Positions 1 through 7,699 of a DNA stretch of 64,000 bases are shown piece after piece. The notes beneath the pieces are model-generated. The model had not been told where the DNA came from, made no database searches, and saw only the letters and a program-made list of their open reading frames with translations. This DNA comes from Mucilaginibacter_A sp041088075 (GTDB lineage: Bacteria > Bacteroidota > Bacteroidia > Sphingobacteriales > Sphingobacteriaceae): positions 1-64,000 of the forward strand of contig NZ_JBGCVY010000059.1 of assembly GCF_041088075.1 (NCBI RefSeq). Reading direction: 5' to 3'. The first letter of the stretch is position 1; the number at the start of each line of letters is the position of its first letter. A program made the translations under genes and the position numbers.

Positions 1-3000
1 TTGTCAATAAACACAATCTCTTCATAACCGCTTCCTTCGGGGCATTCCGTCAGGCCGATGCTGCACAAATCAAAACCATGGATTTTAATGATGTTCATCA
101 GCAAGCTGCCCTGGTAAAAAGCCGCAATATCGCCGCTTAAAAAACGGGCAACGATGTGCGCCTGCTGCTCGGCCGCTGCCGTGATGCCGTATAAATTATC
201 TTTAAATTCTGCAATCTCGCCAACGGCATAAATAGCAGGGTCGTTGGTTTGCAGGCGTTCGTTCACCAAAACGCCGCGTTTGCAAAGCAACCCGCAATCG
301 CGCGCCAATTCTAAATTGGGCGTAGTGCCGATGGCCAAAACCATGGCATCGCAATTGATTTTGCGGCCGCTTTTTAAACCCACGCCGGTCAGTTTAGAAC
401 GGCCGTAAAACAGTTGCACTTCGTCGTTGTAAAAAATATCGCAGCCCTGGTCGGCCATTTCTTCGTGCAGCAACTGACTGCCCAAGGTATCCAACTGCTT
501 GCTCAAAAAACGCGAAACCCGGTGCACCAAAGTTATCTTGATGCCCATTTCGCGGAGGGAGGCCGCCATTTCAAGCCCCAGCAAACCGCCGCCAGCAATA
601 ACAACGTGGGCGTTTTTTGGCAGATGCTGTTTAAAACCATCGGCATCCATACGGCTGCGCATGGTAAAAATGCCGGGCAAGGCAGGGATGTTTTTTGGGA
701 CGGCGGCGCGGCTGCCGGTAGCCATCACCAGCACATCATATACTGTTTTTACCCCCCTTGAATCAACCACAAACTTTGCTTCGCGGTCAATCTTTTCCAC
801 GCTTACGCCGCGCAGCAAACGGATGTTGTAGCCCGGTTCCTCCTCGTCCGTCATCTTCACCAACTGCTGCCAGCTTTGTTCGCCGCTGATGTAATCGGGC
901 AGCATCACGCGGTTGTAAAAAGGGTGGTTTTCTTTGCTGAAGATGATGATCTCGTCGTCCTGGTTCAGTTCGCGGTACGATTTTACAAAACCGAAAGCAC
1001 CGGCACCGGCACCAACAATCACGATGCGCTGAACAGGTTTTACATATTTTTCGACGCTAACGGCACAAAACTTAAAATCAGGTTCTTTGGAAATAGGGTC
1101 AACCAAATCGTTCGTCAGGTTGTTGGCGCGGTTGAGGTCGCTGTTCAGGATTTTGCCCCAGTGCATCGGCAGAAAAACAACGCCGGGCTTGATGGAAGAA
1201 CTAAATTTTGCTTTTACGCGCACTTCCCCGCGGCGGGATTTGATCGTTGTAAGTTCCTCGTTTTTGATTCTAAGCAATGCCGCATCTTCCGGGTGGATTT
1301 CCAAGTAAGCTTCGGAAATATGTTTGTTCAGCTTGCTTACTTTTCCGGTTTTGCTCATGGTGTGCCATTGGTCGCGGATGCGGCCGGTCGTCAGCACAAA
1401 AGGGAAATCGGCATCCGGCTTTTCGCCGGCAAAACCATCCGATACTTCTTTTATCACTGCTTTTTTGGTGGGCGTGTAAAACTGGTTGTCGGTAAACAAA
1501 CGCGCCGTTCCTTGCGGTGTGCCTTTTTTGCGGTACGGCCACTGAATTGTTTTTTGAGCCTTTAAGATGTTGTAATCTAAAGCACTAATATCAATATTGG
1601 TTTTTGCGGTGAGTTTTGTATGCTCCTTAAAAATTTCCGAAGCTTCTTTAAAGTCAAAGCCATGAAAGCCCATCTTTCTGGCAAAACGACAAATAATTTC
1701 TGCGTCCGGCAAAGCTTCGCCCGGCGGTTCCAAAACTTTTGCTAAGTAACTGATGCGCCTTTCGGAATTGGTCATCGTGCCTTCCTTTTCCGTCCAAGCG
1801 GCGGCGGGCAAAACTACGTCGGCAAATTTCAGGGTTTCGGGTTTGTTGCTGATTTCCTGAACGACCACAAACTTGGCTTTTTTCAAAGCTTCTTCGGCCA
1901 GGCGGACGTTGGGCAAACTCGTCAGCGGGTTGGTGCAAATGATCCAAACGGCTTTTAACCGGCCGTCGTTCAACGCTTCAAAAATCTCGGTTGCCGTAAA
2001 CCCGGGATTTGGCGAGATGATGGTTCCGCCCCAAAAATCCTGCACTTGCTGCCTATGCTGCGGGTTGCTCAAGTCGCGGTGCGCGGGCAGCATATTTGCC
2101 ATCCCGCCAACTTCACGGCCGCCCATGGCATTGGGCTGGCCGGTCAGCGAAAACGGACCGGAACCGGGTTTCCCAATTTTTCCGGTAATCAAATTTAGGT
2201 TGATCAGGCTGAGGTTTTTGTTTACGCCAATGGAACTCTGGTTCAGGCCCATCGTCCACATCGAAATAAACCCTTTGGCTTCGCCGATGTACTGCGCTGC
2301 CAAACGGAGCGATGCTTCTTTTATGCCACAAATTTCAGCGGCTTCGCTAATCGTTCTGCCAAAAACACTTCGCGCATAATCCTCGTAGCCTTGCGTATGT
2401 TGGGCAACGAAATTGGAATCCACAAAACCATTTTCGATCAGTAAACGGCCGATGGCATGGTTTAAAATAATATCCGTTCCGGGATTGATTTGCAGGTGAA
2501 GATCGGCCAGCGCACAAGAATCGGTAACGCGCGGGTCAACCACAATCACCTTTACTTCCGGGTGCGCCGCTTTGTGCGCTTCTACCCGCCGCCACAAAAT
2601 AGGATGGCACCAGGCCGGGTTGGCACCGGTTACCAAAAAGCAATTTGCCAGTTCGATGTCGTCATAACAAATCGGAACGCTGTCTTCGCCCAAAGCAATT
2701 TTGTAGGCCGCCACCGCGCTGCTCATGCACAAACGCGAATTGGTATCTATGTTATTGCTGCCGATAAAGCCTTTCATCAGCTTGTTCAGCACGTAATATT
2801 CTTCGGTCAAACATTGCCCGGAAGCATAAAAAGCAACCGAATCCGGCCCGTACTTTTGGATAAAAGTTTTAAAAACGGCGGCGGTGCGTTCCATCGCTTC
2901 GTCCCAGGAAACGCGCTGCAATGGCATACTTTTGTTGTAGCGCATTTGCGGGTACAGCAGCCGGTCGCTTTTATCGTTTACGGTATAGTGCAGGTTCAAG

Positions 3001-3158
3001 CCTTTGCTGCAAAGCATCCCTTTGTTCACCGGATGGTTTTGATCGCCTTCCAAAGTGATCGTGCCATTCTTTTCCTTGCTCACCACCACGCCGCAGCCCA
3101 CGCCGCAATAGCAGCAGGTAGAGGTGTACTGGTTTTTTTCCTTATCCTTTGCGGGCAT
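1..3158 (-). CDS. nasA: Assimilatory nitrate reductase, molybdopterin catalytic subunit fused to an FAD/NAD(P)-binding reductase module (3' end beyond window)
   Basis: Reduces nitrate to nitrite in the cytoplasm. About 1052 codons are visible from the ATG at 3158, and the reading frame is still open at base 1. The N-terminus has the 4Fe-4S motif of the NarB/NasA/NapA family (Cys15, Cys18, Cys22, Cys50) followed by the molybdopterin oxidoreductase and molydopterin-binding domains. From about residue 705 a second module begins with a Rossmann dinucleotide motif (IVIVGAGAGAF) and continues like the N-terminal half of NirB or NasC, with a second dinucleotide site (VIAGGGLLGLEMA). This suggests that the electron-donating flavoprotein is fused to the catalytic subunit. 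It is the last visible gene of a run (porin, transporter, reductase) and starts 34 bp after narK. Three in-frame copies of the AAAAGAAGCAT motif lie at about 739, 1441 and 2311. The gene name is by family; naming differs between species. Confidence 0.9.
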   Translation of the reverse strand, partial: MPAKDKEKNQYTSTCCYCGVGCGVVVSKEKNGTITLEGDQNHPVNKGMLCSKGLNLHYTVNDKSDRLLYPQMRYNKSMPLQRVSWDEAMERTAAVFKTFIQKYGPDSVAFYASGQCLTEEYYVLNKLMKGFIGSNNIDTNSRLCMSSAVAAYKIALGEDSVPICYDDIELANCFLVTGANPAWCHPILWRRVEAHKAAHPEVKVIVVDPRVTDSCALADLHLQINPGTDIILNHAIGRLLIENGFVDSNFVAQHTQGYEDYARSVFGRTISEAAEICGIKEASLRLAAQYIGEAKGFISMWTMGLNQSSIGVNKNLSLINLNLITGKIGKPGSGPFSLTGQPNAMGGREVGGMANMLPAHRDLSNPQHRQQVQDFWGGTIISPNPGFTATEIFEALNDGRLKAVWIICTNPLTSLPNVRLAEEALKKAKFVVVQEISNKPETLKFADVVLPAAAWTEKEGTMTNSERRISYLAKVLEPPGEALPDAEIICRFARKMGFHGFDFKEASEIFKEHTKLTAKTNIDISALDYNILKAQKTIQWPYRKKGTPQGTARLFTDNQFYTPTKKAVIKEVSDGFAGEKPDADFPFVLTTGRIRDQWHTMSKTGKVSKLNKHISEAYLEIHPEDAALLRIKNEELTTIKSRRGEVRVKAKFSSSIKPGVVFLPMHWGKILNSDLNRANNLTNDLVDPISKEPDFKFCAVSVEKYVKPVQRIVIVGAGAGAFGFVKSYRELNQDDEIIIFSKENHPFYNRVMLPDYISGEQSWQQLVKMTDEEEPGYNIRLLRGVSVEKIDREAKFVVDSRGVKTVYDVLVMATGSRAAVPKNIPALPGIFTMRSRMDADGFKQHLPKNAHVVIAGGGLLGLEMAASLREMGIKITLVHRVSRFLSKQLDTLGSQLLHEEMADQGCDIFYNDEVQLFYGRSKLTGVGLKSGRKINCDAMVLAIGTTPNLELARDCGLLCKRGVLVNERLQTNDPAIYAVGEIAEFKDNLYGITAAAEQQAHIVARFLSGDIAAFYQGSLLMNIIKIHGFDLCSIGLTECPEGSGYEEIVFID

Positions 3159-3192
3159 TTGGTTTGATTTAGAAGTCTTTTCCCCGAAAAGC

Positions 3193-4500
3193 TTATGCTA
3201 CTTTTACCGCACTAAAATCAATATCCGTTTCTTCCACATTTTCTGTTTTGTAGAAGCGCGTAACCAGCACGATCAGCGCAACGGCGATCACCGCAAAACC
3301 AATATAAGTGAATGCCTGTACATAAGTGATCGTTTCGGATTTGAACAAAAAGCCGAACAACATGCCGCCCAGGTTTCCGCCTGCGCCAACCACGCCGCTC
3401 ACCATGCCTACATTTTTGGTGTTGATAAAAGGCACGATGCCGTAAGTTGCCCCGTTAGACATTTTGAGGAAAAGCGCAAACGTAAGCATCGTGATGATGG
3501 CCACAACCAAGCTTCCAGCCTGGGCAAAAAGCAGCAAACCCAATCCTTCCAGCAGCAGCATACCGGCCAGCAGCAGGCCTTTTCCTTTCATGCCAAACTT
3601 AAAACCTACTTTATCCGAAGCAAAACCGCCCAAAGCGCGGGCGAAAATATTCATCATCCCGAAAATGCCCGCCCAAAAACCGGCATTGCTTTGCGACAAG
3701 TGGAAGTTGTCCACAAAGTGCAAAGAGGCCACGTTATCGAAGGTGATTTCCATGCCGAAACACATCGCGTAAGCCAGGGTCAAAGCCCAAATGCGCCAGT
3801 CGGCCAGCACACTCCAGTCTGTTTTTGCCGATGCTGTTTTTACATGCCCAATTTCATCAAAGTTTCCCAGCGGTGTATCTTTGGTATATTTCCAATACAA
3901 AAAAGCAATAACCAGCATCATCGTTCCCGGAACGATCATGGCGTAACGCCAGGCTTCGGCCTTGGTATAACCGAAACCAACGATGGCCGCAAAAATCAGC
4001 GGCATCACCATGTTGGTTACGCCGCCGCCCAGGTTTCCCCAGCCGCCGGTTACCGCGTTTGCCGTGCCTTTGATGTTGGGCGCGAACATCATGGAAGTGT
4101 GGTATTGGGTGATGACGAAAGAAGCGCCGATCATGCCGATGGCCAAACGGAACAGTAAAAACGTGGTGTAATCATGCGCCAAACCCACCAGAAAAACCGG
4201 CAGCGAACCTACCAGCAGCAGGCGCACGGCCGTTTTGCGCGGCCCCCAGGTATCGCAAAGCCTGCCAACGATCAACCTGAAAAAAATAGTGGAAGCCACG
4301 GAAGCAATAATGGTATTGCCCACTTGTGCCTTGGTCAGGCCGAGTTCTACACGGATCGTCGGCATGAGCGGCGCCAGGCCGAACCAGCCGAAAAAGCAGA
4401 CGAAAAACATGAGCCAGGTGATTTGAAACGTCCGCATCTGGATTCCTTTTGCAGAAAATACGTTCAACTTGGTAAGCTGGTGCTGTGCGTTTGTAAACAT
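3193..4500 (-). CDS. narK: Nitrate/nitrite transporter, NarK/NNP family (MFS)
   Basis: A 435-residue major facilitator protein with about 12 hydrophobic segments that imports nitrate and/or exports nitrite at the inner membrane. The two glycine-rich nitrate signature loops of the NNP family are present: GGWGNLGGGVTN in the first half and VVGAGGNLGGMLFGF in the second. The conserved arginine region of TM2 is seen in FFRLIVGRLCDTWG. It lies between an outer-membrane porin (45 bp upstream) and the fused nitrate reductase (34 bp downstream), all on the minus strand, which fits a nitrate uptake and reduction operon. The first ATG is used; a shorter start at Met22 (MRTFQITW) is equally close to the first membrane segment and cannot be excluded. 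Confidence 0.93.
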   Translation of the reverse strand: MFTNAQHQLTKLNVFSAKGIQMRTFQITWLMFFVCFFGWFGLAPLMPTIRVELGLTKAQVGNTIIASVASTIFFRLIVGRLCDTWGPRKTAVRLLLVGSLPVFLVGLAHDYTTFLLFRLAIGMIGASFVITQYHTSMMFAPNIKGTANAVTGGWGNLGGGVTNMVMPLIFAAIVGFGYTKAEAWRYAMIVPGTMMLVIAFLYWKYTKDTPLGNFDEIGHVKTASAKTDWSVLADWRIWALTLAYAMCFGMEITFDNVASLHFVDNFHLSQSNAGFWAGIFGMMNIFARALGGFASDKVGFKFGMKGKGLLLAGMLLLEGLGLLLFAQAGSLVVAIITMLTFALFLKMSNGATYGIVPFINTKNVGMVSGVVGAGGNLGGMLFGFLFKSETITYVQAFTYIGFAVIAVALIVLVTRFYKTENVEETDIDFSAVKVA

Positions 4501-4545
4501 GGTTTTTAATTTTTGAGGTTGATGGTTTTATGGATAATGCTGTTT

Positions 4546-6075
4546 TTACTTGCTAAAAAAGTCAGGGCGGATGTTGATCTGGAGGTAGCTCCAAACGTTG
4601 TTTAAATGGGCAGACAAAGGCGTTAAGTTCTTGGCGTATTCCATACTTTGGGCAGCGGCCATCACGCAAAAACCAGCTTCTACCATGGTAAATTTGTTGA
4701 GGCTGTAATTTCCCACCAAATCCAACTCGCTGCCCAGGTATTTTTTGATGGCATCGCCTGCAACGTTTTTTTGGTTTTGTGCCAGGGCAAAACAGTGGTA
4801 GTCTAAACCGGCATTAAAGCGTTTGTTCAGGCTGAGGTATTTGATTTTGAAGTAAGCATCGCTTAAACCACCGGCCGGAGAACTGGAACCGGCGTAGAAA
4901 TAATCCATAAAGCCCCAAAACTTGTGCGGCGTGCCATAAAGCGGGTCAAAACGGTGGTTGGTGGTTGAGGTCGAAAAAGCATCGTTCCCGGACAAATAAT
5001 CCCAGCCAGGCGTAAACCTGAACAGTTTTTGCTGATAAGACAAAGCAAGGGTAGAAGTGTAGGCGCTTAACGAAAGCCCATCGCGGTCATGGCCGCCCTG
5101 ATAATAAAACGCCGTGCTTATTCCAAACGGGCTTTTGTTCCCCAGCGGGGAAACCAACATCAAACCGGTGGTATAGCGCGTGTTTAAACCCGTTTGGTTA
5201 AACCGCCGTCCGTAAACGTAACCCACATCAGTGCCTGCGGTATTTTTAACAGAATCCAAGACGTACTTGCCAAACTGATCAGCAAAAAACAGCCCGGAGA
5301 TTTTAGTTTGATGAAAAGTTTTGGCCGCATACAAATACTGGAACGCTTTATAATCCTGCGAAGCCGCGTTAGAACTCGGCGGATTGCTAAAACCAGGGCT
5401 TCCGGTTTTAGAACTGATGCCGGCCGTGTTAAGCAGCGGGATAAAACCAGCAGGCGTATTTACCAAATTGCCTTTGCTGTCTTTGATGGTTGCCGGCACA
5501 TTGGCCGGTGTGTAATACGTGCCGTTGTAATTGACCGCATCCGTATTTTGGTTGTAGGCCGCGCCCAAATCTACCTGAAAACCCTTGTCCAGCATTTTCA
5601 AAACAACGGCATCGTGGCGGCGGCCCTGCTGCTGCCAGTCGAAACCGCCCAGCAAACGCTCGTCATCGTAAACCAGTTCCTGGCGGCCAATCTTCAAGCC
5701 CAAATAATCAACCGGCGGTTTTTTAAAGGAAGTATCTTTTTTGTTGGATAAAACCAGTTCGGCCCAGGCTTCGTGCAAAAACAATTTGTTGCCGTCGGCA
5801 TTGCTGATGGAAGAAGCATCCTGGCCCCAAACGCGCACATCCTGGATGCTGGTTTGGAAGATGACACGGCTGGATTTATAATTAAAAACCAGCCTCGCGC
5901 GCTGCGAAACAAAGCCAGCCGGTTTGGATGTTTTGGGTTCCAAAGTCCCGTAGCCATCGCGGTACTCGGCGCGCGGCCGCAACTGCCCGGTCAAGGATAT
6001 TTGTGCCGAAACATTGTTCCAGCCCAAAATTATCGGCATAAAAACAGTAAGCAACAGGAGTAGTTTTTTATTCAT
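4546..6075 (-). CDS. Outer-membrane beta-barrel porin, alginate-export (Alginate_exp) type
   Basis: A 509-residue secreted protein. I start it at the ATG at 6075 (MNKKLLLLLTVFMPII), because this gives a clean signal peptide ending near VSAQ; the longer open frame to 6129 adds 18 charged residues. The mature part begins SLTGQLRPRAEYRDG and is rich in alternating aromatic and polar strands, ending in an aromatic residue pair (FFSK), as expected of an outer-membrane barrel. It resembles the alginate-export family often found beside nitrate genes in Bacteroidota, so it probably lets nitrate or nitrite cross the outer membrane; that role is inferred from position only. The signal-peptide codons contain a copy of the AAAAGAAGCAT motif in its ACTGTTTTTA form (6024-6051). 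Confidence 0.75.
   Translation of the reverse strand: MNKKLLLLLTVFMPIILGWNNVSAQISLTGQLRPRAEYRDGYGTLEPKTSKPAGFVSQRARLVFNYKSSRVIFQTSIQDVRVWGQDASSISNADGNKLFLHEAWAELVLSNKKDTSFKKPPVDYLGLKIGRQELVYDDERLLGGFDWQQQGRRHDAVVLKMLDKGFQVDLGAAYNQNTDAVNYNGTYYTPANVPATIKDSKGNLVNTPAGFIPLLNTAGISSKTGSPGFSNPPSSNAASQDYKAFQYLYAAKTFHQTKISGLFFADQFGKYVLDSVKNTAGTDVGYVYGRRFNQTGLNTRYTTGLMLVSPLGNKSPFGISTAFYYQGGHDRDGLSLSAYTSTLALSYQQKLFRFTPGWDYLSGNDAFSTSTTNHRFDPLYGTPHKFWGFMDYFYAGSSSPAGGLSDAYFKIKYLSLNKRFNAGLDYHCFALAQNQKNVAGDAIKKYLGSELDLVGNYSLNKFTMVEAGFCVMAAAQSMEYAKNLTPLSAHLNNVWSYLQINIRPDFFSK
6024..6051 (-). repeat. AAAAGAAGCAT motif (ACTGTTTTTA form) inside porin signal-peptide codons
   Basis: On the coding strand it reads ACTGTTTTTATGCCGATAAT followed by TTTGG, matching the full intergenic element closely. 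It encodes LTVFMPIILG of the signal peptide. Confidence 0.6.
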
Positions 6076-6133
6076 CGTGTGGTGTGGTTTTAGGTTGGTT
6101 TTTTTCAGGTTTGTGATCGGCCACCGCAAAAAT

Positions 6134-6145
6134 TAATAGCTATTA
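6134..6145. promoter_or_regulatory. 12-bp perfect palindrome in the porin/crp divergent gap
   Basis: TAATAGCTATTA is a perfect palindrome in the 102-bp gap between the divergent porin operon and the FNR-like regulator. It could be an operator for that regulator or for another factor. It is not a classical FNR or CRP box, so assignment is tentative. Confidence 0.35.
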
Positions 6146-6177
6146 TTGTAGCCTTTTATCCTATCGAAAGCTTTTGA

Positions 6178-6870
6178 ATGAAACCAAGTAAAATAGCCTG
6201 CGACCTGAAAAGCTGTTTTTTGTGCAAGCTCTGTCTCAAGGAATGGCTGCCTGCCGTGGCCGATTCCAGGAAGAACTTTGCGGTGAAGCGCGGCGACATT
6301 ATTTTTAACGAAGGCGGCCCCGTTACCGGCGTGTACTTTGTTTATTCGGGCAATGTTAAAGTCCATAAAAAATGGGGCGATAAAGAGTTGATTATCCGTT
6401 TTGTTAAAAATGGCGCGATCTTGGGCCACCGCGGTTTGGGCAGCGATCTGCAATATCCGGTTACGGCTACCGCGCTCGAGCCTGGCCTGGTTTGTTTTTT
6501 TGAGCTTGATTTTTTTACCTCTACCTTAAAAGTGAACCACGAACTGACGTACCAACTGCTTCAGTTTTTTGCCGATGAACTCCAGGTTTCCGAACGGAAA
6601 ATGCGCAACCTGGCCCATATGCCTGTCAAAGGGCGCATCGGTCAGGCACTCATCAACCTCGGCAAGCAGTTCGGTTTTACGGCTGCCGGTTTTATTGATA
6701 TTGAACTGAGTCGGCAAGACCTGGCTTCGTACATCGGCGCCACTTACGAAACACTTTTCAGGGTGATCAACGAGCTGACGGAAGACGGCACAATTGAGAT
6801 TTCGGGCAAGCAATTTAAAATCCTCGACCCCGAAAAACTGCTCCGGCTCACCCAAGACACTGGCATTTAA
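6178..6870 (+). CDS. Crp/Fnr-family transcription regulator with four N-terminal cysteines (FNR-like)
   Basis: A 230-residue regulator. The cyclic-nucleotide-binding-like beta-roll covers roughly residues 25-140 and a winged helix-turn-helix lies near 165-225, with recognition helix region SRQDLASYIGATYETLFRVI. The N-terminus has four closely spaced cysteines (Cys8, Cys13, Cys16, Cys19), reminiscent of the cysteine cluster that holds the oxygen-sensing 4Fe-4S centre in FNR, although the spacing differs from E. coli FNR. It sits inside the nitrate/nitrite cluster, divergent from the porin operon and exactly abutting nirD tail to tail (stop codons at 6868-6870 and 6871-6873). It probably controls these genes in response to redox state or nitrogen oxides; an FNR-like palindrome lies upstream of nirB. 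Confidence 0.88.
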   Translation: MKPSKIACDLKSCFLCKLCLKEWLPAVADSRKNFAVKRGDIIFNEGGPVTGVYFVYSGNVKVHKKWGDKELIIRFVKNGAILGHRGLGSDLQYPVTATALEPGLVCFFELDFFTSTLKVNHELTYQLLQFFADELQVSERKMRNLAHMPVKGRIGQALINLGKQFGFTAAGFIDIELSRQDLASYIGATYETLFRVINELTEDGTIEISGKQFKILDPEKLLRLTQDTGI

Positions 6871-7227
6871 TCAATCCACGCCAATGTAAACCCGCCCGTC
6901 CTGAACTTTTACCGGATACGTTTTGATGGCGCATTCCTCCGCGTTCAAACATTCGCCGGTGATCAAGGAAAATGTTTTTTTGTGGAACGGGCAAGCCACT
7001 TTTGGTTCCATTGCATCGCCTGCGCTGCCGATCATGCCGCGCGAAAGCACCATCTGCTGTTTGTGCGGGCAAAGGTTTTGCGTGGCGTACCATTCTTTCC
7101 TCCGGCTGAAATTAAAAATGGCAATCTGCCCGTCCTGGTATTTTACACAGGCGCCGCCATTTTCCGGAACGTCTGCCGTGCTGCAGGCCATAAACCATGT
7201 AGTTTGCGTTGGTACTTCAACTTCCAT
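6871..7227 (-). CDS. nirD: Nitrite reductase small subunit NirD, Rieske type
   Basis: A 118-residue Rieske-fold protein that partners NirB in NADH-dependent reduction of nitrite to ammonium. Both halves of a Rieske 2Fe-2S site are present: CPH at Cys53/His55 and CPFH at Cys79/His82. Many NirD proteins have lost these ligands, so this one may truly bind a cluster. It is downstream of nirB on the same strand, but separated by an unusual 472-bp repeat-filled gap. A motif copy (7232-7246) ends 4 bp before its start codon. Confidence 0.9.
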   Translation of the reverse strand: MEVEVPTQTTWFMACSTADVPENGGACVKYQDGQIAIFNFSRRKEWYATQNLCPHKQQMVLSRGMIGSAGDAMEPKVACPFHKKTFSLITGECLNAEECAIKTYPVKVQDGRVYIGVD

Positions 7228-7228
7228 A

Positions 7229-7520
7229 AGCTATACTGTTTTTATCGGTGTTTTTTTGTTGCTGATTTTTAGGTGGTAAAAGAAGCATCGGCATGTATCT
7301 AATTTTATGTTGATGTAGTTCCCGCTTCCCGCTCTTTTAAGCGATACTGTTTTTATCGGTGTTTTTTTGTTGCTGGTTTTTTAGGTGGTAAAAGAAGCAT
7401 CGGCATGTATCTGATTTTATGTTGATTCAGTTCCCGTTAGCCGCTCTTTTAAGCGATACTGTTTTTATCGGTATTTTTTTTGTTGCTGGTTTTTTAGGGG
7501 ATAAAAGAAGCATCGGCATT
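7229..7520. repeat. Tandem repeat, about 111 bp x 3, between nirB and nirD
   Basis: Three units begin with ATACTGTTTTTATCGG at about 7233, 7344 and 7456 (spacings 111 and 112 bp). Each contains a poly-T stretch, TTTTTAGGTGGTAAAAGAAG or a near form, then CATCGGCAT and GCTCTTTTAAGCG. Each unit therefore carries two inverted copies of the motif able to fold into a hairpin. The third unit is more degenerate. The remainder, 7521-7699, is pyrimidine-rich with no gene I can support. Confidence 0.9.
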
Positions 7521-7699
7521 TCCTCAAATTTTATGTTTCGTTCCAACTTCTCCCGCTCTTTTAAACTTTCCAACTTCTCCTCGCTCTCCGCTCTTTTTAA
7601 CATTTTGGGCGTGCCCCTGCGGGTCGGGCTTTCCGCTCCAAGTCCTCGCTCGTGCCTCGCTGTGGGCTTTCCGCTACAATCCCTCACGCGGCAAAGCGC

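Noticed and set aside
876..1565. Plus-strand open frame opposite the nitrate reductase
   Set aside because: Shadow of a verified minus-strand coding frame; composition is typical of antisense translation.
3124..4158. Long plus-strand open frame (344 codons) opposite narK
   Set aside because: Histidine- and glutamine-rich shadow frame with no domain; the minus strand encodes a clear transporter.
7427..7687. 86-codon minus-strand frame in the nirB-nirD gap
   Set aside because: Its sequence (KLESLKEREKLERN and repeats) is just a translation of the tandem repeat array.
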